Shown here: positions 23,557 through 31,510 of the stretch, piece after piece | Layout: each line of letters opens with the position of its first letter | Numbering within the stretch: position 1 is the stretch's first letter | NCBI RefSeq assembly: GCF_014205135.1 | Contig: NZ_JACHMY010000001.1 | Span: 7,192,001 to 7,256,000 of the forward strand | Length of the DNA: 64,000 nt | Source: Kribbella italica | GTDB taxonomy: Bacteria; Actinomycetota; Actinomycetes; Propionibacteriales; Kribbellaceae | Direction of reading: 5' to 3' | Notes under the pieces: model-generated | What the model was told of the DNA's origin: nothing | Seen by the model: the letters and a program-made list of their open reading frames with translations, nothing else | Database searches by the model: none | Position numbers and translations under genes: made by a program

Positions 23557-24450
23557 ATGTCCAAAACCATCCTCATCAGTGGTGCCTCGAGCGGTTTCGG
23601 CGCCCTCGCCGCCCGCGCTCTGGCCGACGCCGGCCACATCGTGTACGCCGGAATGCGCGACGTCGCCGGCCGCAACGCAACGGCTGGGGCCGCCGCCGCG
23701 CAGTACTCCAAGGACAACACCGTCGATCTCCGCACGGTCGAGCTGGACGTCAGCTCCGACGAGTCGGCCCGGCAGGCTGTCCAGGTCGTGCTCGCCGAAC
23801 AGGGCAAGCTCGACGTCGTGGTCCACAACGCCGGGCACATGGTCACCGGTCCGGCCGAGGCCTTCACTCCCGAGCAACTGGCCGGTCTGTACGACACCAA
23901 TGTGATCGGTGCCCAGCGCCTCAACCGCGCGGCCCTGCCGCAGCTGCGGGAGCAGCAGGACGGTCTGCTGCTCTGGGTCGGCAGCTCCAGCACCCGCGGC
24001 GGGACTCCGCCGTACCTGGCGCCGTACTTCGCTGCGAAGGCGGGCATGGACGCGCTGGCGGCCAGCTACGCGCTGGAGGTCGCCCGGTTCGGGATCGAGT
24101 CGACCATCGTCGTACCGGGCTCGTTCACCCATGGCACCAACCACTTCGCGCACAGCGGGACGCCGGCCGACATCGACATCGTCGCGGCGTACGAGACGAG
24201 GTACGCCGGGCTGATGGACCTGGTCAGCCAGAAGCTGCGCGAGCTGGAGCCGGAGTGGGCGGACGTCGCGGAGGTCGCCAAGGCGATCGTCACCGTGGTC
24301 GACACCGCGAAGGGCCACCGGCCGTTCCGGGTCCACATCGACCCCTCCGACGACGGCTCCGTCGTGGTCAACGCGGTCGCCGACCGGGTCCGCTCGGAGT
24401 TCCTGCGCCGCGTCGGCCTGGACGACCTGCTGCACCCGACCAGTGCGTGA
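23557..24450 (+). CDS. SDR family oxidoreductase
   Basis: A protein of 297 residues. The cofactor motif is SGASSGFGALAARALADAGH, the NAG motif is VVHNAGHMVTGP, the catalytic serine region is WVGSSSTRGG and the active site is YFAAKAG. The Gly-rich motif with Phe and the longer C-terminal region suggest the retinol/17-beta-HSD-like branch of SDRs. It lies 36 nt after the previous SDR; the two share about the same fold but little sequence, so they are not recent duplicates. Confidence 0.87.
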   Translation: MSKTILISGASSGFGALAARALADAGHIVYAGMRDVAGRNATAGAAAAQYSKDNTVDLRTVELDVSSDESARQAVQVVLAEQGKLDVVVHNAGHMVTGPAEAFTPEQLAGLYDTNVIGAQRLNRAALPQLREQQDGLLLWVGSSSTRGGTPPYLAPYFAAKAGMDALAASYALEVARFGIESTIVVPGSFTHGTNHFAHSGTPADIDIVAAYETRYAGLMDLVSQKLRELEPEWADVAEVAKAIVTVVDTAKGHRPFRVHIDPSDDGSVVVNAVADRVRSEFLRRVGLDDLLHPTSA

Positions 24451-24676
24451 CCCCTGCCCGTTCCTGTCCGACTTCCGCGCCCAGGTCCTGGCCCGCCGGA
24501 TGAACGAGAGGCTGTCGCCGGTCAGATCGCTGCTTTGGACCAAGCGGCCGTAGCTGAGGGGTGGCGTCCCAGGACCACCGCCAACGCCGTACGGCTACTC
24601 GGTGTAGGACGTGACGGCTGGGGTACAGGCCTGCTATTCGAGCTGGTGTTCGAAGAACGCTACGGAGGAGGATTCG

Positions 24677-24883
24677 ATGAGCCAGGACGTGCATCCCGTG
24701 CCGGACAAGGAGCCGGAGGACTGGACGACCGGGGACGAGCCGATGACCGGGCCGCAGGAGTCCTACCTGCACACGCTCGCGCAGGAGGCCGGTGAACAGG
24801 TCCCGGACGGGCTGAGCAAGGCGGACGCCTCGAAGCTGATCGACGAGTTGCAGGCCCGGACCGGGCGCGGGGCCGGCAGCTAG
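24677..24883 (+). CDS. DUF3072 protein
   Basis: A protein of 68 residues from ATG 24677 with GGAGGAGG upstream. It is acidic and Pro-rich at the start (DKEPEDWTTGDEPMTGPQESYLHTLA), then has the helix-turn-helix-like segment DGLSKADASKLIDELQARTG, which matches DUF3072 and resembles SAP/Lsr2-type peptide-binding helices. Its function is unknown. It is a single gene with its own terminator. Confidence 0.85.
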   Translation: MSQDVHPVPDKEPEDWTTGDEPMTGPQESYLHTLAQEAGEQVPDGLSKADASKLIDELQARTGRGAGS

Positions 24884-24891
24884 CTGGAAGA

Positions 24892-24927
24892 AAGCTTCGG
24901 CGGGCCCTGACAGCACCGCCGAAGCTT
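24892..24927 (+). terminator. hairpin terminator of the DUF3072 gene
   Basis: A perfect 12-bp stem (AAGCTTCGGCGG with its complement) and a 12-nt loop, 8 nt beyond the stop. Confidence 0.7.
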
Positions 24928-25096
24928 CCCGCTGTTGATCGCTCAACAGCCAACGGATGTTACGTCGGTCCCGACGCGTGGAACAGGCCGAACAGTCCGG
25001 TGGCTGACCCGGCATGCACTGTCACGCTCAGCTGCCTTACAGTTTCCTACTGCAACCAAATAGGCCTGGGTGAGGACCTGGAGGCCGTACTCCGCC

Positions 25097-25123
25097 CCGG
25101 AGCAGCCCGACCGGCTGCTCCGG
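25097..25123 (+). promoter_or_regulatory. leader hairpin of the MFS gene
   Basis: A perfect 11-bp stem (CCGGAGCAGCC with its complement) with a 5-nt loop, ending 32 nt upstream of the MFS start codon. Its position in the leader suggests an attenuator or an mRNA stabiliser. Confidence 0.4.
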
Positions 25124-25155
25124 CCGAACGACTGCGTGAGGACGGATCCACCCCG

Positions 25156-27645
25156 ATGTCTGTCACCGAGGCCAAGCCCGCCGCCGATTCCGAGCTGACG
25201 CACCGGGAGATCCTCGAGATCCTGGTCGGGCTGCTGGCGGCGCTGTTCACCGCGATGCTCAGCTCGACGATCGTCAGCAACGCGCTGCCGACGATCATCG
25301 CGGACCTCGAGGGCAGCCAGACGCAGTACACCTGGGTGATCACCGCGAGCCTGCTGGCGACCACGGTCTCGACGCCGGTCTGGGGCAAGCTGTCCGACCT
25401 GATGAGCAAGAAGCTGCTCGTCCAGCTCGCGATCGTGCTGTTCGTGGTCGGCTCGGCGCTGGCCGGGATGGCGCACAACGTGCCGTTCCTGATCGGCGCC
25501 CGGGTCCTGCAGGGGCTCGCGATGGGCGGCCTGATGGCGCTGGCGCAGGCGATCATCGGCGCCGCGATCCCGCCGCGCGACCGCGGCCGGTACTCCGGCT
25601 ACATGGGGGCCGTCGTCGCCGTCGCCACGGTGAGCGGGCCGCTGCTCGGCGGCGTCATCGTCGACACCAGCTGGCTCGGCTGGCGCTGGTGCTTCTACGT
25701 CTGCGTACCGCTCGCGGTGATCAGCCTGATCGTGCTGCAGCGGTACCTGCACCTCCCGCTGGTCAAGCGCAAGGTGCGGATGGACTACCTCGGCGCGATC
25801 CTGATCAGCGGCGCGGCCAGCCTGCCGCTGGTCTGGGTCTCGTTCGCCGGCTCGCACTTCCCGTGGTGGTCGCGCGAGACGGCGTACTACCTCGGCGGTA
25901 CGGCGGTGCTCGCGCTCCTCGCGGTGATCGTCGAGACCCGCGCGAAGGAGCCGCTCGTCCCGCTGTCCGTCGTCCGGGAGCGGACCACCGCCCTCGCGAT
26001 CGTGGCCAGCCTGGCGGTCGGGCTCGCGATGTTCGGCAGCGCGGTGTTCCTCGGCCAGTACTTCCAGATCGCGCGCGGCTACAGCGCGACCGAGTCCGGG
26101 CTGCTGACGATCCCGATGATGCTCGGCTCGTTCTTCGGGTCGGTCGGCGCGGGGCAGATGATCACGCGGTACGGGAAGTGGAAGCGGTACCTCGTACTCG
26201 GCGGGCTGCTGCTGATCGGTGGTCTGGGGGTGCTCGGGACGATCGACCACACGACGGCGTACTGGTACCTGGCGGTGGGGATGGGTGCGATGGGCATCGG
26301 CATGGGGATGCTGATGCAGAACCTGGTGCTCGCCGTACAGAACACGGTCGACGTCAGCCAGGTCGGCGCGGCCAGTGCGTCCGTCACGTTCTTCCGCAGC
26401 CTCGGCGGCGCGGTCGGCGTCTCGGTCCTGGGCGCGGTGCTTGCGAGCCGGGTGACCGAACTGATCGCGAGCAACCTGCGTTCACTCGGCCCGGACGGCG
26501 CTGCTGCTGGCCGAGCGCTGCAGGATGGCTCTGGGACGAGTGTGCTCGATGTGGGCTCGCTGCCCCCGCAGTTGGCGGAGGTGGTGCGACATGCGTACGG
26601 CGACGCGACCGGACGAATCTTCCTGATCGCGGCGGCGGCTGGGGTGGTCAGTTTGTTGGCAGTGCTGTTTATCCGCGAGGTACCGCTGCGGCGGACTGTT
26701 GCGATGACCGGGGATGGTGAAGGCGCGGACGCGGGGGCCGGTGCGGGTGCTGACCTGGCGGCTGCGGCGGCGCCGGGTGCGGCATCGACAGGTGTGGTCC
26801 CGGAGCCGGCTGACGACGCGGAGCGGGACGCGCTGGTGGCGCTCGGGGTGATCACCTCGGCCGAGCGGACCGCGCTCGAGCGGGAGCGGGAGGCCAACGA
26901 GCGGGTCGCCGCGGCGGCGACCGTGATCCGCCAGATGCGGACGAACGTGGCCGACCTGTTCACGCGGGTCGACCAGCAGATCGCCGACCTGGAGCGGACG
27001 CTGCCGACCGTCGACAGCGAGCACCCGATGGCACCGGTCCTGAACGGGCAGCCGCAGGACGGCGCGTGGGTGGACGAGCTGCGCCGGTACGAGCTGAGCG
27101 TCCTCAGCGCGAGCCAGCGGACCGCTGACCACCTGCGCGAGACGGCAAAGACCGAGGCCGACGAGCTCCTGTCGGCCGCGCGGACCGAGGAGCAAGCGAT
27201 CCGCCAACGGATCGCCGGCCTGCAAGCAGTCGAGCAGCAGCTACTGAGCGCAGTCCGCGACGGCCTGTCGGACACCCCACCCCCACCGCCCGCGCCAACC
27301 GCCCCGCCGCTCGCCCAGCCCCCAGCGACAACGTCGGCCTCGGCGACGGCGCCGACCGCTTCGCCTGTCGCTCAGGCGGCGCAGCCGAAAGCCCCGGTAC
27401 CGACGTTCGCTCCGGTGCAGGCGACCGCTCCGGCCTCGCCGACCGCCCCCGCGCAGCCGATCACCCCGGTGCAGGTTCCGGTGTCGGCGACCGCTCCGGC
27501 CCCGGCGACCGCGCCGGCGCCGGCGCAGCCGGTCGCCTCGGCGGCGATCGCGCCCACCACCCCGCCCACCAGTCCGTTCAACGGGCAGCGGGCTGAGAAC
27601 GGGTATCCGAGTCGGTACGAGTCCGAGCAGGAGGCCTTTGGCTGA
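25156..27645 (+). CDS. DHA2-type MFS transporter with coiled-coil and Ala/Pro-rich tail
   Basis: A protein of 829 residues from ATG 25156. Residues 1 to about 520 are a 14-TM drug/proton antiporter (AMLSSTIVSNALPTI in TM1, WGKLSDLMSKK motif A loop, RVLQGLAMGGLMALAQAI, GPLLGGVIVD). After the last helix comes an Ala/Gly linker, then a charged coiled coil at about 570-700 (ERTALEREREANERVAA ... TEEQAIRQRIAGLQAVEQQL) and a low-complexity Ala/Pro/Thr tail to about 800. Ordinary DHA2 exporters are about 500 residues, so the cytoplasmic extension of about 300 residues is unusual. The coil resembles DivIVA-type coils only in general character. Substrate unknown. Confidence 0.87.
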   Translation: MSVTEAKPAADSELTHREILEILVGLLAALFTAMLSSTIVSNALPTIIADLEGSQTQYTWVITASLLATTVSTPVWGKLSDLMSKKLLVQLAIVLFVVGSALAGMAHNVPFLIGARVLQGLAMGGLMALAQAIIGAAIPPRDRGRYSGYMGAVVAVATVSGPLLGGVIVDTSWLGWRWCFYVCVPLAVISLIVLQRYLHLPLVKRKVRMDYLGAILISGAASLPLVWVSFAGSHFPWWSRETAYYLGGTAVLALLAVIVETRAKEPLVPLSVVRERTTALAIVASLAVGLAMFGSAVFLGQYFQIARGYSATESGLLTIPMMLGSFFGSVGAGQMITRYGKWKRYLVLGGLLLIGGLGVLGTIDHTTAYWYLAVGMGAMGIGMGMLMQNLVLAVQNTVDVSQVGAASASVTFFRSLGGAVGVSVLGAVLASRVTELIASNLRSLGPDGAAAGRALQDGSGTSVLDVGSLPPQLAEVVRHAYGDATGRIFLIAAAAGVVSLLAVLFIREVPLRRTVAMTGDGEGADAGAGAGADLAAAAAPGAASTGVVPEPADDAERDALVALGVITSAERTALEREREANERVAAAATVIRQMRTNVADLFTRVDQQIADLERTLPTVDSEHPMAPVLNGQPQDGAWVDELRRYELSVLSASQRTADHLRETAKTEADELLSAARTEEQAIRQRIAGLQAVEQQLLSAVRDGLSDTPPPPPAPTAPPLAQPPATTSASATAPTASPVAQAAQPKAPVPTFAPVQATAPASPTAPAQPITPVQVPVSATAPAPATAPAPAQPVASAAIAPTTPPTSPFNGQRAENGYPSRYESEQEAFG

Positions 27646-27703
27646 GGTGTCGTTGGTGGGTGGCATGCTCTCGTTGGAGACGTAGGCGAGAGCGGGGAGT
27701 GTT

Positions 27704-29011
27704 GTGGGGCCTTGGGATGTGGAGCAGGTGCTCGCGCTGGCGTCTGATCCTGCGTCCGCCAAGGCCGGGCAGGCGCAGGCTCGGGTGGCGAAGTGGTCCG
27801 AGGCCGGTAGCTCGGAGGGCGCGCTGTGGGGGTACTGCCAGGGCAGCGGCAAGTCGCCGTACCAGACATCCGTTGACCTGAGCGGTCCGGCGTTCAAGTG
27901 CACCTGTCCGAGCCGGAAGTTCCCGTGCAAGCACTCGCTGGGGTTGATGCTGCTCTGGGCGGCTGGCGGGCTGCCTGCGACAGAGGAGCCGGAGTGGGTC
28001 GACAAGTGGCTGGCCGAGCGGAGCAGCCGCGCGGAGAAGGCGGCCGAGCGGGCCGAGAAGAAGCCTGGCGAGGTCGCCGACCCGCTGGCGGCTCAGGCGC
28101 GCGCGTCGCGACGGGCTGACCGGGTGTCGGCGGGTATGGCCGAGCTGGAGAGCTGGCTGGACGACCAGGTACGGCGGGGGCTCAGCGGCTTCGAGCAGCG
28201 GGGGTACGAGGAGCTGAGTCGGCTGGCTGCTCGGATGGTCGACGCGCAGGCTCCGGGGGTTGCAGGCGCCGTACGGCGTGCCGCTGGGGTGGTCGGGCGC
28301 GGGCACGGGTGGCCGGGCGAGCTGTTGGAGGAGCTGGCGCTGATCCACCTGACGGTGTCGGCGCACGGGCGGCTGGCGGAGCTACCGCCGTCGATGGCGG
28401 AGACCGTGCAGACGCGGATCGGCTGGACGGTCGAGACGGCGCGGGTGCAGGCCGAGGGGGAGAAGGTCGAGGACGACTGGCTGGTGCTCGGGCGCGTGGT
28501 GGAGCCCGACGACCGGTTGACCGTACGACGACTTTGGTTGCGCGGGGCAACGACTGGCCGCCTCGCCCTCATCCTCGCCTTCGCCCCCGCAGGTCGCCGC
28601 CTGGACCCGCTCCCCGCCCGCCCCGGTGAGGTCGTCCCCGCCGTCTTGTCCTTCTATCCAGGCGCCCTCCCTCTTCGCGCCCTGCTCACCCAGACCGCCC
28701 CCCGCCTCCCCGGCACCAAGCCGTCAGGCCTGTCCACCCACCAGGCTCTCGCCGCGTACGTGGAGTCGCTGACCGCAGACCCGTGGAACGAGCGCTGGCC
28801 GCTGGTCCTCCAGGATGTCCGCCCGGCCCGCAACGGTTCGACGTGGGCGCTGGTGGATGCCGACGGCGCGCTGGAGGTCCTCCCGACCTTCGATCCGTGG
28901 AAGCTTTTGGCCGTCTCAGCAGGCGCACCCGTGACGGTCGCCGGCGAGTGGAACCGCGCCGGCTTCCGCCCGATGACGGCCTGGGACGCCGACCGGCCGG
29001 TGATGGTGTGA
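27704..29011 (+). CDS. SWIM zinc-finger protein
   Basis: A protein of 435 residues from GTG 27704 with GCGGGGAG upstream. The SWIM motif lies at residues 66-77 (CTCPSRKFPCKH: C66, C68, C75, H77), next to LGLMLLW. SWIM fingers bind nucleic acid or protein. The rest is helical (about 120-250), then beta-rich. It opens a five-gene unit: 28 nt to DUF5691, then overlapping MoxR ATPase, DUF5682 and VWA genes. The same set of families is found together in other actinobacteria (family knowledge), but its function is not established. The start sits 58 nt after the MFS stop, so it may have its own promoter there. Confidence 0.87.
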   Translation: MGPWDVEQVLALASDPASAKAGQAQARVAKWSEAGSSEGALWGYCQGSGKSPYQTSVDLSGPAFKCTCPSRKFPCKHSLGLMLLWAAGGLPATEEPEWVDKWLAERSSRAEKAAERAEKKPGEVADPLAAQARASRRADRVSAGMAELESWLDDQVRRGLSGFEQRGYEELSRLAARMVDAQAPGVAGAVRRAAGVVGRGHGWPGELLEELALIHLTVSAHGRLAELPPSMAETVQTRIGWTVETARVQAEGEKVEDDWLVLGRVVEPDDRLTVRRLWLRGATTGRLALILAFAPAGRRLDPLPARPGEVVPAVLSFYPGALPLRALLTQTAPRLPGTKPSGLSTHQALAAYVESLTADPWNERWPLVLQDVRPARNGSTWALVDADGALEVLPTFDPWKLLAVSAGAPVTVAGEWNRAGFRPMTAWDADRPVMV

Positions 29012-29039
29012 GAGCCGTCCGACGGATGGAGATGGGGAG

Positions 29040-30431
29040 ATGAGGGGCTGGGACGGCCTGGTGTCCTCCGCTTTGCTGGGGACCGATCGGCGGCCGCCGG
29101 GGTTTGAGGGCCTGCCTCCGGCGATCCAGCAACAGCTGTCCGATGACGCCGGGCTGCTGGATGCGGCCGCGTTGGCGACGCTCTACAAACGCGCGGGACG
29201 CCTTCCCCTGCAGGGGATCGAGCCCCTGACCGAAGCTCGAGGCGAGGACCGCCCGTTGCCACGATCCAACGCGATTCGGCGGTTGGCGGCCATGCTGACG
29301 GGATTCCAGTCGGCAGCGCTGGGCGAGTGGTTGCGGATCGCGGACGCCAAGGGTTGGGGGATCCCACCCGAGCACCTGCCCGCGTTGGCCGACTACGCGA
29401 AGAGCCGCGCGGAGTACCGGCCGCTGGTGATCGCCGCCGCGGGGCGCCGGGCGGCCTGGCTGGCTGAGCTGAATCCGGAGTGGCGGTTCCTGCACGAGGC
29501 GGTCAGCGATGACCCGCAGTTGTGGACTCACGGCAACGCGCTCCAGCGGAGAGCGTGGTTCAGGCGGTTGCGTGCGAAGGATCCAGCGGCTGCGTTGGAG
29601 GCGCTGCGCGAGGTCTGGCCGACGGAGACAGCGGCCACCCGGTTGGAGTCTCTCGGGGTGCTCAAGGTCAAGGTGAGCAAGGCCGACGAGGAGTTCCTGG
29701 AGCAGGCACTCGACGACCGGGCCAAGGAGGTCCGGCGCCTGGCGGCCGAGCTGCTGGCACGGATCGCAGGCTCGCAGTACGGCGCGCGGATGGCTGAGCG
29801 CGTGGCGGCGTACTTGATCGAGTCGCAGGGCGTGCTGGCAGTGACGCTGCCGGAGCGCGTCACCAAAGCGATGGAGCGCGACGGCATCGACCCACAAGCG
29901 CACCCCGGCCTCGGTCGCCGGGCCGGTTGGCTGAAGCAGTTGGTCGCCGCGGCTCCTCTGCCAAACCCGGCCACCCTGCAGCTACCAGTGGAAGGCGTAG
30001 CCGCCGAGGTGCTCCAAACAGCCTGGGCCGAAGCGGCAGTCCGCGACCAGAACGCCGACTGGGCCCGTGCCCTCCTGCTGAGCAACGCCGCGACCGACGG
30101 CCGGACCGGCGAGCTGCTGCGCGTCCTCCCGGAAGCCGAGCTACCCCAGGCGATCGAGCACCTGCGGACCACCATCGACCTGTCCGAGCTGGTCGGCGGC
30201 CTGCCGGTCCCGTGGCCGGAGCCGGTCGCCGTACTGGTGCTCGACCTGCTCGCCAAGGCCGGTACCCACCGCAGCTGGGCACGCCTGGCCAGCACCGCGG
30301 CGCGCGCCGTACCGCCTGAGGTCCTGAACCATCCGATCACCCGCGAGCCGACCGGCGAGGAAGACACCTGGCGGTTGCGGCTCGTCGAGACCCTGATTTT
30401 CCGTCGTGAGATGTACGAGGAGTTGTCATGA
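29040..30431 (+). CDS. DUF5691 protein, HEAT-like
   Basis: A protein of 463 residues from ATG 29040 with GGGGAG upstream. The N-terminus (WDGLVSSALLGTDRRPPGFEGLPPAI) is the DUF5691 opening. The middle contains HEAT-like helical repeats (DDRAKEVRRLAAELLARIAGSQYGARMAERV), which usually serve as a protein-binding scaffold. No catalytic motif is visible. Its stop overlaps the MoxR start by 4 nt, implying translational coupling. I infer an adaptor role for the AAA+ ATPase. Confidence 0.83.
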   Translation: MRGWDGLVSSALLGTDRRPPGFEGLPPAIQQQLSDDAGLLDAAALATLYKRAGRLPLQGIEPLTEARGEDRPLPRSNAIRRLAAMLTGFQSAALGEWLRIADAKGWGIPPEHLPALADYAKSRAEYRPLVIAAAGRRAAWLAELNPEWRFLHEAVSDDPQLWTHGNALQRRAWFRRLRAKDPAAALEALREVWPTETAATRLESLGVLKVKVSKADEEFLEQALDDRAKEVRRLAAELLARIAGSQYGARMAERVAAYLIESQGVLAVTLPERVTKAMERDGIDPQAHPGLGRRAGWLKQLVAAAPLPNPATLQLPVEGVAAEVLQTAWAEAAVRDQNADWARALLLSNAATDGRTGELLRVLPEAELPQAIEHLRTTIDLSELVGGLPVPWPEPVAVLVLDLLAKAGTHRSWARLASTAARAVPPEVLNHPITREPTGEEDTWRLRLVETLIFRREMYEELS

Positions 30432-31510
30432 CCAGCACAGCAGTGATGCGGCCGCACGCCGAGGACGAGTACGCCGACGAGCTGGCTGCGCTGGTGGCGA
30501 CGGACGACCGGGTGCGTCCGCCGGCCTGGCAGCTGTCGCCGGCGGCCGTGGTCACCTACCTGCTCGGCGGGCAGGCCGGCGACACCGAGATCACGCCCAA
30601 GTACGTCGGCCCGCGCCGCCTGATCGAGGTCGCCGTCGCCACGCTCGCGACCGACCGGGCGCTGCTGCTGCTCGGCGTACCGGGTACGGCGAAGACGTGG
30701 GTCAGCGAGCACCTGGCCGCGGCGATCTGTGGTGACTCGACGCTGCTCGTCCAGGGCACGGCCGGTACGGCGGAGGAGGCGATCCGCTACGGCTGGAACT
30801 ACGCGCAGCTGATCGCCCAGGGCCCGAGCGAGGCCGCGCTGGTCCCGAGCCCGGTGCAGCGCGCGATGGCCGAGGCGAAGATCGCCCGGATCGAGGAGCT
30901 GACCCGGATGCCGTCCGACGTCCAGGACGCGCTGATCACGATCCTGTCGGAGAAGTCGCTGCCGATCCCCGAGCTGGCCGGCGAGATCCAGGCCCGCAAG
31001 GGCTTCAACGTGATCGCCACCGCGAACGACCGGGACAAGGGCGTGAACGAACTGTCGAGCGCGTTGCGGCGCCGGTTCAACACCGTCGTCCTGCCGCTGC
31101 CGGACTCCGCCGACGACGAGGTCGAGATCGTTTCCCGCCGGGTCGCGCAGCTCGGCGCCTCGCTCGAGCTGCCGCCGCAGGACAGCGCGCTGGACGAGAT
31201 CCGCCGCGTCGTCACGGTGTTCCGCGAGCTGCGCTCGGGCCGGACCGAGGACGGCCGGACCGCGGTCAAGTCCCCGTCGGGGACGCTCTCCACGGCCGAG
31301 GCGATCAGCGTGGTCACCGGTGGTCTCGCGTTGGCCGCTCACTTCGGCGACGGCGTCCTGCGCTCGTACGACGTCGCCGGCGGCATCCTCGGCGCGGTGG
31401 TGAAGGACCCCTCGGCCGACCGCGTGGTCTGGGCGGAGTACCTGGAGACCGTCGTCCGCGAGCGCGACGGCTGGTCGGACTTCTACCGGGCGTGCCGGGA
31501 CCTGAGCTGA
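30428..31510 (+). CDS. MoxR-family AAA+ ATPase
   Basis: A protein of 360 residues. Walker A is GVPGTAKT (83-90), Walker B-like is KIARIEEL (151-158, two acidic residues), sensor 1 is VIATAND (about 195-201) and the arginine finger lies in ALRRRFNT (about 213-219). MoxR ATPases are remodelling chaperones that act with VWA-domain partners (RavA-ViaA, CbbQ-CbbO and GvpN are known examples). The VWA partner here is encoded two genes downstream. It is flanked on both sides by overlapping genes (4-nt overlap with DUF5691, TGATG with DUF5682), so all are coupled. Confidence 0.9.
   Translation: MTSTAVMRPHAEDEYADELAALVATDDRVRPPAWQLSPAAVVTYLLGGQAGDTEITPKYVGPRRLIEVAVATLATDRALLLLGVPGTAKTWVSEHLAAAICGDSTLLVQGTAGTAEEAIRYGWNYAQLIAQGPSEAALVPSPVQRAMAEAKIARIEELTRMPSDVQDALITILSEKSLPIPELAGEIQARKGFNVIATANDRDKGVNELSSALRRRFNTVVLPLPDSADDEVEIVSRRVAQLGASLELPPQDSALDEIRRVVTVFRELRSGRTEDGRTAVKSPSGTLSTAEAISVVTGGLALAAHFGDGVLRSYDVAGGILGAVVKDPSADRVVWAEYLETVVRERDGWSDFYRACRDLS

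Noticed and set aside
24451..24676. Small gene in the gap between the SDR and DUF3072 genes
   Set aside because: The only frames there (for example from 24535) continue into DUF3072 in the wrong register and have no ribosome binding site or recognisable content.
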